A stretch of 64,000 nucleotides of DNA, taken from assembly GCF_013364215.1 (NCBI RefSeq), contig NZ_CP054923.1, positions 6,138,001 to 6,202,000 on the forward strand. The letters run 5' to 3'. The stretch comes from Verrucosispora sp. NA02020 (lineage in GTDB: Bacteria; Actinomycetota; Actinomycetes; Mycobacteriales; Micromonosporaceae). The notes below the pieces were generated by a model. It was not told the origin of the DNA, searched no databases, and was given only the letters and a program-made list of their open reading frames with translations. A program made the position numbers and the translations under genes. Positions 50,722-60,212 of the stretch are shown here, in pieces (position 1 is the stretch's first letter; each line of letters starts with the position of its first letter).

Positions 50722-50794
50722 TCTAACCGGCGGTTCTCGCCGATCAGCCCCGACGCGTCCGCTCGGGTCCGGCACATCGCGCTCGGCCGCCGCA

Positions 50795-50800
50795 TACGAT
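50795..50800 (+). promoter_or_regulatory. -10 box giving a leaderless S9 peptidase mRNA
   Basis: TACGAT ends seven bases before the first base of the predicted transcript at the GTG (50808). No ribosome-binding site in between. Confidence 0.45.
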
Positions 50801-50807
50801 CTGGCCT

Positions 50808-52955
50808 GTGGACTTTCCCGAGCTGGCCGCCCGCACCCGCCGGTTCAGCCACGGGGCGCCGCGCGCCGTCTCCGTGGCCGACGACGGGGCCCGGGTGGTC
50901 TTCCTGCGTTCCGCGGGGCCGGAGAACCCGGCCGACGCGCTCTGGCAGCTGGACGTGGCGAGCGGCGAGGAACACCTGGTCGCCGACCCGGTCGCGCTGC
51001 TCGGCGAGGACGCCGACCCGGCCGCGCTCAGCCCCGGCGAACGGGCCCGACGGGAGCGGCTGCGGCTCTCCGCCGCCGGCATCGGCGCGTACGCCCTGGA
51101 CGCCGCCGGCCGGGTGGCGGTGTTCGCACTGGCCGGTCGGCTGTTCCGGGCCGACCTGGTGCACGGCGACGTGATCGAGGTGCCGGCCGCCGGCCCGGTC
51201 CTCGATCCCCGGCCGGACCCGACCGGCCAACGGCTCGCGTACGTCACCGACGCCGCCGAGGGGGTACGCCGGGGCGAACTGCGGATCGTCGACGTCGACG
51301 GCACCGACACGATCCTGGCCGGCGAGGACTCCGGGGTGCTGTGGGGGCTGGCCGAGCACATCGCGGCGGAGGAGTTCGACCGACACCGTGGCTACTGGTG
51401 GGCACCGGACGGCCGGTCGGTGCTGGCCGCCCGGGTCGACGAGTCCCGGCTGCCCCGCTGGCACCTGCACGACCCGTCGCAGCCGGCGAGCCCGCCGGTC
51501 AGCGTCGCGTACCCGGTGGCCGGTGGACCCAACGCGGAGGTCAGCCTGCACCTGTTGGACCTCGACGGCGGCTGGGTGGACGTGCACTGGGACCGGGAGA
51601 CCTACCCGTACCTGACCGCGGTGCACTGGGCCGAGGGTGCTCCGCTGGTCACCGTGCTGCGCCGCGCGCAGCAGCACGGGCTGGTGCTCGCCGTCGACCC
51701 GCGCACCGGCGAGACCCAGGTGCACGCCGAACTGGCCGACCCGCGCTGGGTGGAGCCGATCGCCGGTACGCCCGCACACCTGCCGGACGGGCGGGTGCTG
51801 GTCGGCGGCGAACTCGCCCACGACGGGTACGACGCGCGGTGCCTCTTCGCCGACGGCACCCTGCTCACCCCGCCCTCGCTCTACGTCCGCCGGGTGGTGG
51901 GCCGGCTGGCCACCGGCACCGGGCCGGCGGACCTGCTGGTCGAGGCGAGCGACGGCGAACCGAGCGAGCAGCACCTGTTCCGGGTCCGCACCAGCATCGG
52001 CGGCGGCGTCGACGCCCGCCGCCTGACCAGCGACGCGGGATGGCACCACGGTGCGGTCGGCGGGGACGTGCTGGTCGTCGGCGTCGCCTCGCTCGACCAC
52101 CCGGGTGTGCGGTGGACGGTCCGGCAGGGCGACCGCGAGGTGGCCGTGCTCCGGTCGCTGGCGGCCACGCCCCGCTACTCCCCGCTGCCGCTGCTGGAAC
52201 GGGTCACCGACCGACGCCTGCCCTCGGCCGTGCTCTACCCGGACAACCACGTCACCGGCCGTCGGCTGCCGGTGCTGCTCGACGTGTACGGCGGGCCGGG
52301 GCACCAGGAGGTGGTCGCCACCCGCGCGGCCTGGCTGGAACGGCAGTGGTGGGCCGACGCCGGCTTCGCGGTGGTGGTGGTCGACAACCGGGGTACGCCC
52401 GGCATCGCGCCGTCGTTCGAGAAGGCCATCCACCGGCGGCTCGCCGACGTGATCCTGCTCGACCAGGTGGAGGCGCTGACCGCGCTCGCCGACAAGCACC
52501 CGGACCTGGACCTGTCCCGGGTCGGGGTACGCGGCTGGTCGTTCGGCGGCTGGCTGGCCGGGCTCGCGGTGCTGCGCCACCCCGAGCTGTTCAAGTGCGG
52601 GATCGCCGGCGCGCCGGTGACCGACTGGGCCCTCTACGACACCGCGTACACCGAGCGTTATCTCGGCCTGCCCGACGACGGCCCGGACGTGTACGCCCAT
52701 CACTCGCTGGTGGAGGCGGCCGCCGAGCCGCCCACCGACCCGGCGCAGGCCCGGCCGCTGCTGCTGGTGCACGGCATGGTGGACGACAACGTGGTGGCCG
52801 CGCACACGCTGCGGTTCTCGGCCGCGCTGCTGGCCGCCGGCCGACCGCACTCGGTGCTGCCGCTGACCGGTGCGACGCACATGGCCGCCGGTGGGCTCGC
52901 CGAGCGCCTCCTGCGCCTGGAACTCGACTTCCTCCGCACCCACCTGTCCGTGTAA
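50808..52955 (+). CDS. S9 prolyl oligopeptidase/DPP4-like serine peptidase
   Basis: A 715-residue peptidase. The N-terminal 450 residues form a DPP4-type beta-propeller ([29 protein letters not shown]). The C-terminal alpha/beta hydrolase carries Ser578 (GWSFGGW), Asp659 (HGMVDDNV) and His691 (GATHMA), with spacing very close to DPP4. The EE substrate-binding region may correspond to [14 protein letters not shown] (about residues 183-196). No signal peptide, so it acts in the cytoplasm. GTG 50808 is directly behind a -10 box. The stop codon TAA is the first part of palindromic element D. Confidence 0.93.
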   Translation: MDFPELAARTRRFSHGAPRAVSVADDGARVVFLRSAGPENPADALWQLDVASGEEHLVADPVALLGEDADPAALSPGERARRERLRLSAAGIGAYALDAAGRVAVFALAGRLFRADLVHGDVIEVPAAGPVLDPRPDPTGQRLAYVTDAAEGVRRGELRIVDVDGTDTILAGEDSGVLWGLAEHIAAEEFDRHRGYWWAPDGRSVLAARVDESRLPRWHLHDPSQPASPPVSVAYPVAGGPNAEVSLHLLDLDGGWVDVHWDRETYPYLTAVHWAEGAPLVTVLRRAQQHGLVLAVDPRTGETQVHAELADPRWVEPIAGTPAHLPDGRVLVGGELAHDGYDARCLFADGTLLTPPSLYVRRVVGRLATGTGPADLLVEASDGEPSEQHLFRVRTSIGGGVDARRLTSDAGWHHGAVGGDVLVVGVASLDHPGVRWTVRQGDREVAVLRSLAATPRYSPLPLLERVTDRRLPSAVLYPDNHVTGRRLPVLLDVYGGPGHQEVVATRAAWLERQWWADAGFAVVVVDNRGTPGIAPSFEKAIHRRLADVILLDQVEALTALADKHPDLDLSRVGVRGWSFGGWLAGLAVLRHPELFKCGIAGAPVTDWALYDTAYTERYLGLPDDGPDVYAHHSLVEAAAEPPTDPAQARPLLLVHGMVDDNVVAAHTLRFSAALLAAGRPHSVLPLTGATHMAAGGLAERLLRLELDFLRTHLSV

Positions 52956-53005
52956 GGAAGGGCACCTTACTAACGCCTCGTGCATAGCAGGGGACCCCTC
53001 CTTAC
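52952..53005 (+). repeat. Dispersed palindromic element, copy D
   Basis: GTAAGGAAGGGCACCTTAC...TAACGCCTCGTGCATAG...GGACCCCTCCTTAC. The outer arms pair; the 5' arm also forms its own small palindrome. The stop codon of the S9 peptidase lies in the 5' arm. Confidence 0.85.
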
Positions 53006-53100
53006 ATCTCAGGGCCCGGCACGGCACGAGCCGTCCGTCGCGCGTACGTCGGTCGGCTGGCCTAGGGTCGGCCCATGAGCGAGCACGACGGGGTGCGGGG

Positions 53101-54537
53101 ATGACCGAGTTCGACGCGGCCGAGGTCGCCGTGCAGGCCGCGCTGGACGCCGGCGCCAGGTACGCGGACGTCCGCGTGATGCACCGGCGCTACGAGTCGA
53201 TGACGGCCCGCAACGGCGAGGTGGAGGCACTGACCCAGGACGAGAGCATCGGGCTGGGCGTCCGCGCGCTGGTCGGGTCGAGCTGGGGCTTCCACGCCGT
53301 ACCCGAGGTCTCCGACGCGACCGCCCGTGACGCCGGCCGGCGGGCGGCACGGATCGCCGCCGCGAGCGCGCGGGTGCCCGGCCCCCCGGTGGACCTGGTG
53401 CCGTCGACGCCGACCACGGCGACCTGGGCCTCGCCGTGCGAGGTGGATCCGCTCGGCGTCTCGCTGGCCGCCAAGGGTGACCTGCTGGTGGCGGCGACCC
53501 GCACGATGGCCGAGCACGGCGCCGACCTGACCGAGGGCCTCTACCAGGTCTGGGACACCTCGAAGTGGTTCGTCTCCAGCGAGGGCCACCGCATCGACCA
53601 GCACATCCGCGAGTGCGGTGCGGGCATCTCGGCCACCTCGGTCGGCGACGGCGAGACGCAGCGCCGGTCCTGGCCGAGCTATCGCGGGCAGTACGGCACC
53701 ACCGGCTGGGAACTGGTCGACTCACTGGACCTGACCGCGCACGCGGCCCGCATCGCGGAGGAGTCCCGGGCGCTGCTGACCGCGCCGCTCTGCCCGGCCG
53801 GCGAGACCGACCTGATCCTCGGCGGCGAGCAGTTGGCGCTCCAGATCCACGAGTCGGTCGGGCACGCCATCGAACTCGACCGCATCCTCGGGTGGGAGGC
53901 GGCCTTCGCCGGCACGTCCTGGCTGGACCTCGACCGGCTCGGCTCGCTGCGCTATGGCTCCGACCTGATGAACATCACCATCGACCCGACCATCCCCGGC
54001 GCGCTGGGCAGCTTCGGCTACGACGACGAGGGCTCACCGGCGGTCCGGCGTGACGCGGTCCGGGACGGGCGGTGGGTGGGCGTGCTGGCCGGCCGGGACT
54101 CGGCCGCCGTCGCGGGCCTGGACTACGGCGGCAGCGTACGCGCCGACGGCTGGGCCCGGCTGCCGATGGTGCGGATGACCAACGTGGGCCTGGAACCCGG
54201 CCCGCACACCCTGGAGGAGATCGTCGCCGCCACCGACGAGGGGGTGCTGATGGACGTCAACCGGTCCTGGTCGATCGACGACAAGCGGCTCAACTTCCAG
54301 TTCGGCTGCGAGATCGGCTGGGAGATCCGCAACGGCCGGCGCGGGCGGATGGTCCGCAATCCCACGTACACCGGCATCGGGCCGCAGTTCTGGCGCTCGA
54401 TGGACATGCTCTCCTCCGAGATCGTCCCCTGGGGCACCCCGAACTGCGGCAAGGGCCAGCCGGGCCAGACCGGCCACACCGGCCATCCGGCGGCACCGGC
54501 CCGCTTCCGCGGCGTCCGGGTAGGAGTGCGCGCATGA
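53101..54537 (+). CDS. tldD: TldD metalloprotease subunit
   Basis: A 478-residue TldD/PmbA-family zinc protease subunit. The catalytic motif HESVGHAIELD (HExxxH, about residue 256) is intact, with the downstream cysteine ligand near GCEIGW or NCGKG. Family segments ARYADVRVMHRRYESM and GSFGYDDEGSPA are typical. TldD pairs with TldE to trim short or unfolded peptides, including RiPP leader peptides. The ATG is overlapped by a nine-codon reading frame (53075-53104). Linked to tldE by a bridging mini-frame. Confidence 0.95.
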   Translation: MTEFDAAEVAVQAALDAGARYADVRVMHRRYESMTARNGEVEALTQDESIGLGVRALVGSSWGFHAVPEVSDATARDAGRRAARIAAASARVPGPPVDLVPSTPTTATWASPCEVDPLGVSLAAKGDLLVAATRTMAEHGADLTEGLYQVWDTSKWFVSSEGHRIDQHIRECGAGISATSVGDGETQRRSWPSYRGQYGTTGWELVDSLDLTAHAARIAEESRALLTAPLCPAGETDLILGGEQLALQIHESVGHAIELDRILGWEAAFAGTSWLDLDRLGSLRYGSDLMNITIDPTIPGALGSFGYDDEGSPAVRRDAVRDGRWVGVLAGRDSAAVAGLDYGGSVRADGWARLPMVRMTNVGLEPGPHTLEEIVAATDEGVLMDVNRSWSIDDKRLNFQFGCEIGWEIRNGRRGRMVRNPTYTGIGPQFWRSMDMLSSEIVPWGTPNCGKGQPGQTGHTGHPAAPARFRGVRVGVRA

Positions 54538-54599
54538 GCGAGCGAATCGTCAGACTCAGCCGACATGACGACACGCAGCGAAGCGGAGTGGCGTCATGA
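54534..54599 (+). CDS. 21-codon bridging reading frame between tldD and tldE
   Basis: Begins ATG overlapping the tldD stop (ATGA) and ends TGA overlapping the tldE start (ATGA). It reads MSERIVRLSRHDDTQRSGVAS. It may carry ribosomes across the gap without making a functional peptide. Confidence 0.4.
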   Translation: MSERIVRLSRHDDTQRSGVAS

Positions 54600-55990
54600 A
54601 CGAGCTGGAGCTGGCCGGGCGGGTGGTGGAGTTGGTCGCCCGGCTGGGCGGGACGGACGCCCAGGCCGAGGTGACGGTGTCCCGGGGCGAGTTGGCGTTG
54701 ACCCGGTTCGCGAACTCGGCGATCCACCAGAACGTCGCCGAGTCCGCCGTGGAGGTCCGGCTGCGGCTGCACCTGGCGGGGCGTACCGCCACCGGGGTGG
54801 GCAGCGCGGTCAGCACCGACGGGTTGCGCGCGCTGGTGGAGCGGGTGGTGGCGGCGACCCGCTTCACGCCGCCGGACCGGGGCTGGCCCGGCCTGACCCC
54901 GCCGACGACGATGCCGGCACCGGCGCTCTGGGACGTCGCCACCGCCGACGCCGGTCCGGACGAGCGGGCCGATCTGGTGCGGGCCTTCGTCGACGCGGCC
55001 GACGGGTTGGAGACGGCCGGCTACTGCCGCACCGCCCACCGGTCGGTGGCGTTCGCCAACTCGGCCGGACACTCGGCGCAGGGTCGCACGGCGGAGGCCG
55101 CGATGGACGGGATCGCCCGGGCCGGTGGCGCGGACGGGATGGCCCGGCACTGCGTCGACCGGCTGGCCGACCTCGACGGCGCCGCTCTCGGGCGACGGGC
55201 CGCCGCGAAGGCCCGGGCGGCCCTGGACCCGATCGAGTTGGCGCCGGGGCGGTACCCGGTGGTGCTGGAGCCGGCCGCGGTGGCGGACCTGTTGCAGAAC
55301 CTCGCCTGGTACGGCTTCAACGGCAAGCGGTACGCCGAGCGGCAGTCGTTCGCCGAGCCCGGAACGGCGCAGCTCGACCCGGCGGTGACACTCGTCGACG
55401 ATCCGCTCGGCGCCAGCGGGTTGCCGTTCGACCTGGAGGGCACGCCGACCGGCACGGTGACCCTGGTGGACGCGGGCACCACCACGGCGGTGGCACATGA
55501 CCGGCGTAGCGCCGCCGAGTCGGGCACCACCTCGACCGGTCACGCCGCGCCCGGCAGCGCCACGTTCGGTCCGATGCCGCGCAACCTGCGGCTGGTCCCG
55601 TCCGGTCGGGCCGAGGCGGTGGAGACGGTCGGGGCGACGGTGCCGCCGACCGGGGCGGTGGCGGACGCCGACACCGCGGCCCTGGTCTCCCGGATGGGGC
55701 GTGGCCTGCTGGTCAGCGACCTCTGGTACACCCGGGTGCTCGATCCGAAGAGTCTCGTGGTGACCGGGCTGACCCGTAACGGGGTCTGGCTGGTCGAGGA
55801 GGGTCAGGTCACCCGCGCGGTCCGGGACCTGCGCTTCACCGAGTCGTACCCCCGGGCGCTGGCGCCGGGCGGGGTGCTGGAGGTGGGTCGCCGGGCGGTA
55901 CGCCAGCCGGACCGCTTCGACGGTGTCTGGCGGGAGGCGCCGTCGCTGCGGTTGGCCGCGTGGAACTTCACCGGCGGGGCGTCCGGCTGA
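54596..55990 (+). CDS. tldE: TldE/PmbA subunit
   Basis: A 464-residue partner of TldD. It has the TldE fold (N-terminal domain LTRFANSAIHQNVAES; C-terminal segment LVVTGLTRNGVWLVEEG) but lacks the HExxxH site, as expected for the non-catalytic half of the barrel heterodimer. ATG 54596 is coupled through the mini-frame. An Ala/Gly/Ser insert near residues 300-325 is variable in the family. Operon with tldD, ending at a 270-base interval before the sdh genes. Confidence 0.94.
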   Translation: MNELELAGRVVELVARLGGTDAQAEVTVSRGELALTRFANSAIHQNVAESAVEVRLRLHLAGRTATGVGSAVSTDGLRALVERVVAATRFTPPDRGWPGLTPPTTMPAPALWDVATADAGPDERADLVRAFVDAADGLETAGYCRTAHRSVAFANSAGHSAQGRTAEAAMDGIARAGGADGMARHCVDRLADLDGAALGRRAAAKARAALDPIELAPGRYPVVLEPAAVADLLQNLAWYGFNGKRYAERQSFAEPGTAQLDPAVTLVDDPLGASGLPFDLEGTPTGTVTLVDAGTTTAVAHDRRSAAESGTTSTGHAAPGSATFGPMPRNLRLVPSGRAEAVETVGATVPPTGAVADADTAALVSRMGRGLLVSDLWYTRVLDPKSLVVTGLTRNGVWLVEEGQVTRAVRDLRFTESYPRALAPGGVLEVGRRAVRQPDRFDGVWREAPSLRLAAWNFTGGASG

Positions 55991-56260
55991 CCAGCTCATC
56001 GGCCGTTTGTCGATCTTTTTCGGACGCTCACATATTGATCATGGCGAGAGACTTTCCAAAGTTCGGGACACACGGGACACTGCCTTGCGCGGACGGCCCG
56101 CCTAGATCGGCGTAACGTGTGTCACTTAGCTGCGCCGACAAACCCGGTGCGGTCGTTGGTGTGCGCATGACGTGGCACGTGGGCGCGGGATGACCGGTCC
56201 GCCTGCCGACCGGAAGTGTTCCGCCGCCCGTGACAGGGCCCCGTCAGGGAGACGACGCGA

Positions 56261-57073
56261 ATGACATCATCGGCAACGAAACCGAAACCGCGGGGGGCGC
56301 GGGCACGTGCCGCCATCGCGGCGAAGACGTTGCGTACGGACCGTTGGTGGCTCGCGCCACTGATCACCGTCATCGGGCTCGGCGCATGGATCACGTACGC
56401 GACGGTCCGGGTCTTCATGCACCGGTGGTACTGGGTCGAGGAGTACCACTACCTGACCCCGTTCTACTCCCCCTGCGTGACCGACCGGTGCATTCCGGAG
56501 GCGTCGCACTTCGGGCAGTACCTGCCGGGCTGGTGGATCATCCCGGACGCCGCGTTCACCCTGCCGTTCCTGCTGCTGTTCCGGCTCACCTGCTACTACT
56601 ACCGCAAGGCGTACTACCGGTCGTTCTGGCTCTCGCCGCCGGCCTGCGCGGTGCCCGACGGTCACGCCAGCTACGGCGGCGAGACCCGGTTCCCGCTGAT
56701 CGTGCAGAACTCGCACCGGTACTTCTTCTACTTCGCCGCGATCATCTCGTTGATCAATACCTGGGACGCGATCGCCGCCTTCCGCAGTCCCGAGGGCTTC
56801 GGCTTCGGCCTGGGCAACCTGATCCTGGTCGGCAACGTGGTGATGCTCTGGGCGTACACCATCTCCTGCCACTCCTGCCGGCACATCATCGGCGGACGGC
56901 TCAAGAACTTCTCCAAGCATCCGGTCCGCTACCGGGCCTGGGGCTTCGTCTCCTGGCTGAACGTCCGGCACATGCAGCTCGCCTGGATCACCCTCGGCAC
57001 GTTGGCGCTGACCGACTTCTACGTCATGTCGATCGCCGCCGGGTGGATCTCCGACCTGCGGTTCATCAACTAA
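56261..57073 (+). CDS. sdhC: Succinate dehydrogenase membrane anchor (Sdh1 type)
   Basis: A 270-residue membrane subunit with about five helices, of the type encoded with the actinobacterial Sdh1 complex (Rv0249c-like). Histidines suitable as haem ligands occur in SCHSCRHIIGG and LNVRHMQLAW. The loop YSPCVTDRCIPEASHFGQY faces outward. ATG 56261 has AGGGAGACG ahead. First gene of sdhCAB (57073 to 57085 is 11 bases). Anchors the complex and transfers electrons to menaquinone. Confidence 0.88.
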   Translation: MTSSATKPKPRGARARAAIAAKTLRTDRWWLAPLITVIGLGAWITYATVRVFMHRWYWVEEYHYLTPFYSPCVTDRCIPEASHFGQYLPGWWIIPDAAFTLPFLLLFRLTCYYYRKAYYRSFWLSPPACAVPDGHASYGGETRFPLIVQNSHRYFFYFAAIISLINTWDAIAAFRSPEGFGFGLGNLILVGNVVMLWAYTISCHSCRHIIGGRLKNFSKHPVRYRAWGFVSWLNVRHMQLAWITLGTLALTDFYVMSIAAGWISDLRFIN

Positions 57074-57084
57074 GGGCCCCCGAC

Positions 57085-59034
57085 ATGACCAATCCTCAGC
57101 ACGGACCGAGCACCACCACCCGCATCGAGCGACACCACTACGACGTCGTCGTGATCGGGGCCGGCGGCGCCGGCCTGCGCGCGGCGATCGAGGCGCGGCT
57201 GGCCGGCAAGAAGACCGCCATCATCTCCAAGTCGCTGTTCGGCAAGGCGCACACGGTGATGGCCGAGGGCGGCGCCGCGGCGGCCATGGGGAACGTGAAC
57301 AGCCGGGACAACTGGCAGGTGCACTTCCGGGACACCATGCGCGGCGGCAAGTTCCTGAACAACTTCCGGATGGCGGAGCTGCACGCGAAGGAGTCGCCGC
57401 AGCGGATCTGGGAGCTGGAGACGTACGGGGCGTTGTTCGACCGTACGAAGGACGGCAAGATCTCGCAGCGCAACTTCGGCGGCCACGAGTACCCCCGGTT
57501 GGCGCACGTCGGCGACCGGACCGGCCTGGAGCTGATCCGCACCCTCCAGCAGAAGATCGTCTCCCTGCAGCAGGAGGACAAGCGCGACCACGGCTCGTAC
57601 GACGCCCGGATCAAGGTCTTCGCCGAGACCACCATCACCGAACTGCTGCTCGACGGTGACCGGGTCGCCGGCGCGTTCGGCTACTACCGGGAGTCCGGGG
57701 AGTTCGTCCTCTTCGAGGCGCCCGCCGTGGTGCTCGCCACCGGCGGCGTCGGTCGCTCCTACAAGGTCACCTCGAACTCGTGGGAGTACACCGGGGACGG
57801 CCACGCGCTGGCGCTGCGTGCCGGGGCGACCCTGATCAACATGGAGTTCCTCCAGTTCCACCCCACCGGCATGGTCTGGCCGGTCTCGGTCAAGGGCATC
57901 CTGGTCACCGAGTCGGTACGCGGTGACGGCGGCGTGCTCAAGAACTCCGAGGGCAAGCGGTTCATGTTCGACTACGTCCCCGACGTCTTCCGCAAGCAGT
58001 ACGCGGAGACCGAGGAGGAGGCGGACCGCTGGTACACCGACCCGGACAACAACCGGCGTCCGCCGGAGCTGCTGCCCCGCGACGAGGTGGCCCGGGCGAT
58101 CAACACCGAGGTCAAGGAGGGGCGGGGCACCCCGGCCGGCGGCGTCTACCTGGACATCGCCTCCCGACTGCCGGCCGAGGAGATCCGTCGCCGCCTGCCG
58201 TCGATGCACCACCAGTTCAAGGGCCTGGCCGACGTCGACATCACCAAGGAACCGATGGAGGTCGGCCCGACCTGCCACTACGTGATGGGCGGCATCGAGG
58301 TCGACCCGGACAGCGGTGCCGCGCACGGATCGGTGCGGGGCCTGTTCGCCGCCGGTGAGGTCTCCGGCGGGATGCACGGCTCGAACCGGCTGGGCGGCAA
58401 CTCCCTCTCCGACCTGCTGGTCTTCGGCAAGCGCGCGGGTGGCCACGCGGCCACCTACCTCGACCAGCTCGGCGGGCGCCCCCGGGTGGCCGTGGAGGCG
58501 GTGGAGCACGCGGTGGAGACCGCGCTGGCCCCGCTGCACCGGGACACCGGCGAGAACCCGTACACCCTCCAGCAGGACCTCCAGGCGGTGATGGGCGACC
58601 TGGTCGGCATCATCCGGCGGGAGGCCGAACTGGAGGACGCGCTGGTCCGGCTGGCCGAGCTGCGCGAGCGGGTGGCGAAGGTCAGCGCCTCCGGCGGCCG
58701 GCGTTACAACCCCGGCTGGCACCTCGCGCTGGACCTGCGCAACATGCTGGTCGTGTCGGAGTGCACCGCCAAGGCGGCGTTGGAACGCCGCGAGTCGCGC
58801 GGCGGCCACACCCGCGAGGACCACCCGACGATGGATCCGCAGTGGCGCCGGGTCAACCTGGTCTGCTCGCTGGAGGGCGACACCGTCCGGCTGGAGCGCA
58901 AGCCGCTGCCGAAGATGCGGACCGAACTGATCGGCCTCTTCGACCGCGCGGAGCTGGCCAAGTACCTGACCGACGAGGAACTGGCCGAGTTCGACGCCGT
59001 CGCCGCCGCTGACGCTGCCGGGAAGGAGAGCTGA
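57085..59034 (+). CDS. sdhA: Succinate dehydrogenase flavoprotein subunit
   Basis: A 649-residue FAD-dependent subunit that oxidises succinate to fumarate. N-terminal GAGGAGLRAA binds FAD; His56 in KAHTVMAEGG is the covalent FAD site. Substrate loops include QFHPTGMVWP and the catalytic arginine region AINTEVKEGRGTPAGGVYLD; GMHGSNRLGGNSLSD closes the FAD site. Typical Sdh1-type length. Stop is four bases before sdhB. Second gene in the operon. Confidence 0.97.
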   Translation: MTNPQHGPSTTTRIERHHYDVVVIGAGGAGLRAAIEARLAGKKTAIISKSLFGKAHTVMAEGGAAAAMGNVNSRDNWQVHFRDTMRGGKFLNNFRMAELHAKESPQRIWELETYGALFDRTKDGKISQRNFGGHEYPRLAHVGDRTGLELIRTLQQKIVSLQQEDKRDHGSYDARIKVFAETTITELLLDGDRVAGAFGYYRESGEFVLFEAPAVVLATGGVGRSYKVTSNSWEYTGDGHALALRAGATLINMEFLQFHPTGMVWPVSVKGILVTESVRGDGGVLKNSEGKRFMFDYVPDVFRKQYAETEEEADRWYTDPDNNRRPPELLPRDEVARAINTEVKEGRGTPAGGVYLDIASRLPAEEIRRRLPSMHHQFKGLADVDITKEPMEVGPTCHYVMGGIEVDPDSGAAHGSVRGLFAAGEVSGGMHGSNRLGGNSLSDLLVFGKRAGGHAATYLDQLGGRPRVAVEAVEHAVETALAPLHRDTGENPYTLQQDLQAVMGDLVGIIRREAELEDALVRLAELRERVAKVSASGGRRYNPGWHLALDLRNMLVVSECTAKAALERRESRGGHTREDHPTMDPQWRRVNLVCSLEGDTVRLERKPLPKMRTELIGLFDRAELAKYLTDEELAEFDAVAAADAAGKES

Positions 59035-59037
59035 GGA

Positions 59038-60108
59038 ATGGGTACGAAGCGCAACTTCCGGATCTGGCGGGGTGACGCCGACGGGGGTGACCTGCAGGAC
59101 TACGCCATCGAGGTGAACGAGGGCGAGGTGGTCCTCGACGTGCTCCACCGCCTGCAGGCGACCGACGCGCCCGACCTGGCGTGCCGGTGGAACTGCAAGG
59201 CGGGCAAGTGCGGCTCCTGTTCGATGGAGATCAACGGGATGCCGAAGCTCAGCTGCATGGCCCGGATGTCGACGTTCGAGGAGAACGAGACGGTCACGGT
59301 GACGCCGCTGCGCACCTTCCCGGTGATCCGGGACCTGGTCACCGACGTGTCGTTCAACTACGAGAAGGCGCGCGAGACCCCGGCCTTCGCACCCCCGGCC
59401 GACCTGGCCCCCGGCGACTACCGGATGCAGCAGGTCGACGTGGAGCGCTCGCAGGAGTTCCGCAAGTGCATCGAGTGCTTCCTGTGCCAGAACGTCTGCC
59501 ACGTGATCCGTGACCACGACGAGAACAAGCCGGCGTTCTCCGGGCCGAGGTACTTCATCCGGGCCGCCGAGCTGGACATGCACCCGCTGGACACCAGGAC
59601 CGACCGCAAGGAGTACGCGCAGACGGAACAGGGTCTCGGCTTCTGCAACATCACCAAGTGCTGCACCGAGGTCTGCCCCGAGCACATCAAGATCACCGAC
59701 AACGGGATCATCCCCATGAAGGAACGGGTCGTCGATCGCAGGTATGATCCACTCGTATGGCTCGGTAGCAAGATCTTCCGGAGGGGTCAGGTGCCTCAGA
59801 CCAGCGTGACCAGCGAACACACCCCGGGCGCCGTGCGCTCCAGCGCCAGCGGCCACGGCGTGCACTCGCACGCGGGCGGCTCCCACGACACCGACGCCGA
59901 GGTGCAGGCCCAGCAGGGCGTCAACTGGCACCGCGAGGTGCCCCGGCCGACCGCCCCGGCGGTCGACGCGAGCGGCAAGCTGCCGCTGACGGAGCTCACC
60001 TTCGACCGGGCGGCGGCCCCCTCGCCCTTCGGCGACGACGTGACCTTCCCGCTGCCCCCGGAGCACCTCAACTTCGCGCATCCGGAGCAGGACGACAAGA
60101 AGCACTGA
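59038..60108 (+). CDS. sdhB: Succinate dehydrogenase iron-sulfur subunit with C-terminal extension
   Basis: A 356-residue protein; the normal Sdh1 iron-sulfur subunit is about 250. The 2Fe-2S site is CRWNCKAGKCGSC...LSC (about residues 49-78), the 4Fe-4S and 3Fe-4S sites are CIECFLCQNVC and CNITKCCTEVCP. From residue about 252 an extra 105-residue tail begins VPQTSVTSEHTPG, is histidine/serine-rich in its first part (SGHGVHSHAGGSHDTD) and ends PEQDDKKH. That tail starts with an internal in-frame GTG at 59791 preceded by GGAGG (59780-59784), so it may also be made as a separate protein. Ends before a strong terminator. Confidence 0.93.
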   Translation: MGTKRNFRIWRGDADGGDLQDYAIEVNEGEVVLDVLHRLQATDAPDLACRWNCKAGKCGSCSMEINGMPKLSCMARMSTFEENETVTVTPLRTFPVIRDLVTDVSFNYEKARETPAFAPPADLAPGDYRMQQVDVERSQEFRKCIECFLCQNVCHVIRDHDENKPAFSGPRYFIRAAELDMHPLDTRTDRKEYAQTEQGLGFCNITKCCTEVCPEHIKITDNGIIPMKERVVDRRYDPLVWLGSKIFRRGQVPQTSVTSEHTPGAVRSSASGHGVHSHAGGSHDTDAEVQAQQGVNWHREVPRPTAPAVDASGKLPLTELTFDRAAAPSPFGDDVTFPLPPEHLNFAHPEQDDKKH

Positions 60109-60122
60109 CACCCGTTTCGACC

Positions 60123-60152
60123 GGGGGGCCGTGGCATCCGCCACGGCCCCCC
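60123..60152 (+). terminator. sdh operon terminator
   Basis: A perfect 12-base stem (60123-60134 with 60141-60152), loop CATCCG, 15 bases after the sdhB stop. It may serve the convergent ATP-grasp gene too. Confidence 0.85.
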
Positions 60153-60212
60153 GCTTCGTTCCCGCGCCATGGCCATGCGATCTCCGCCTCGACGGCCGTG
60201 GTCGCCGTCGGC

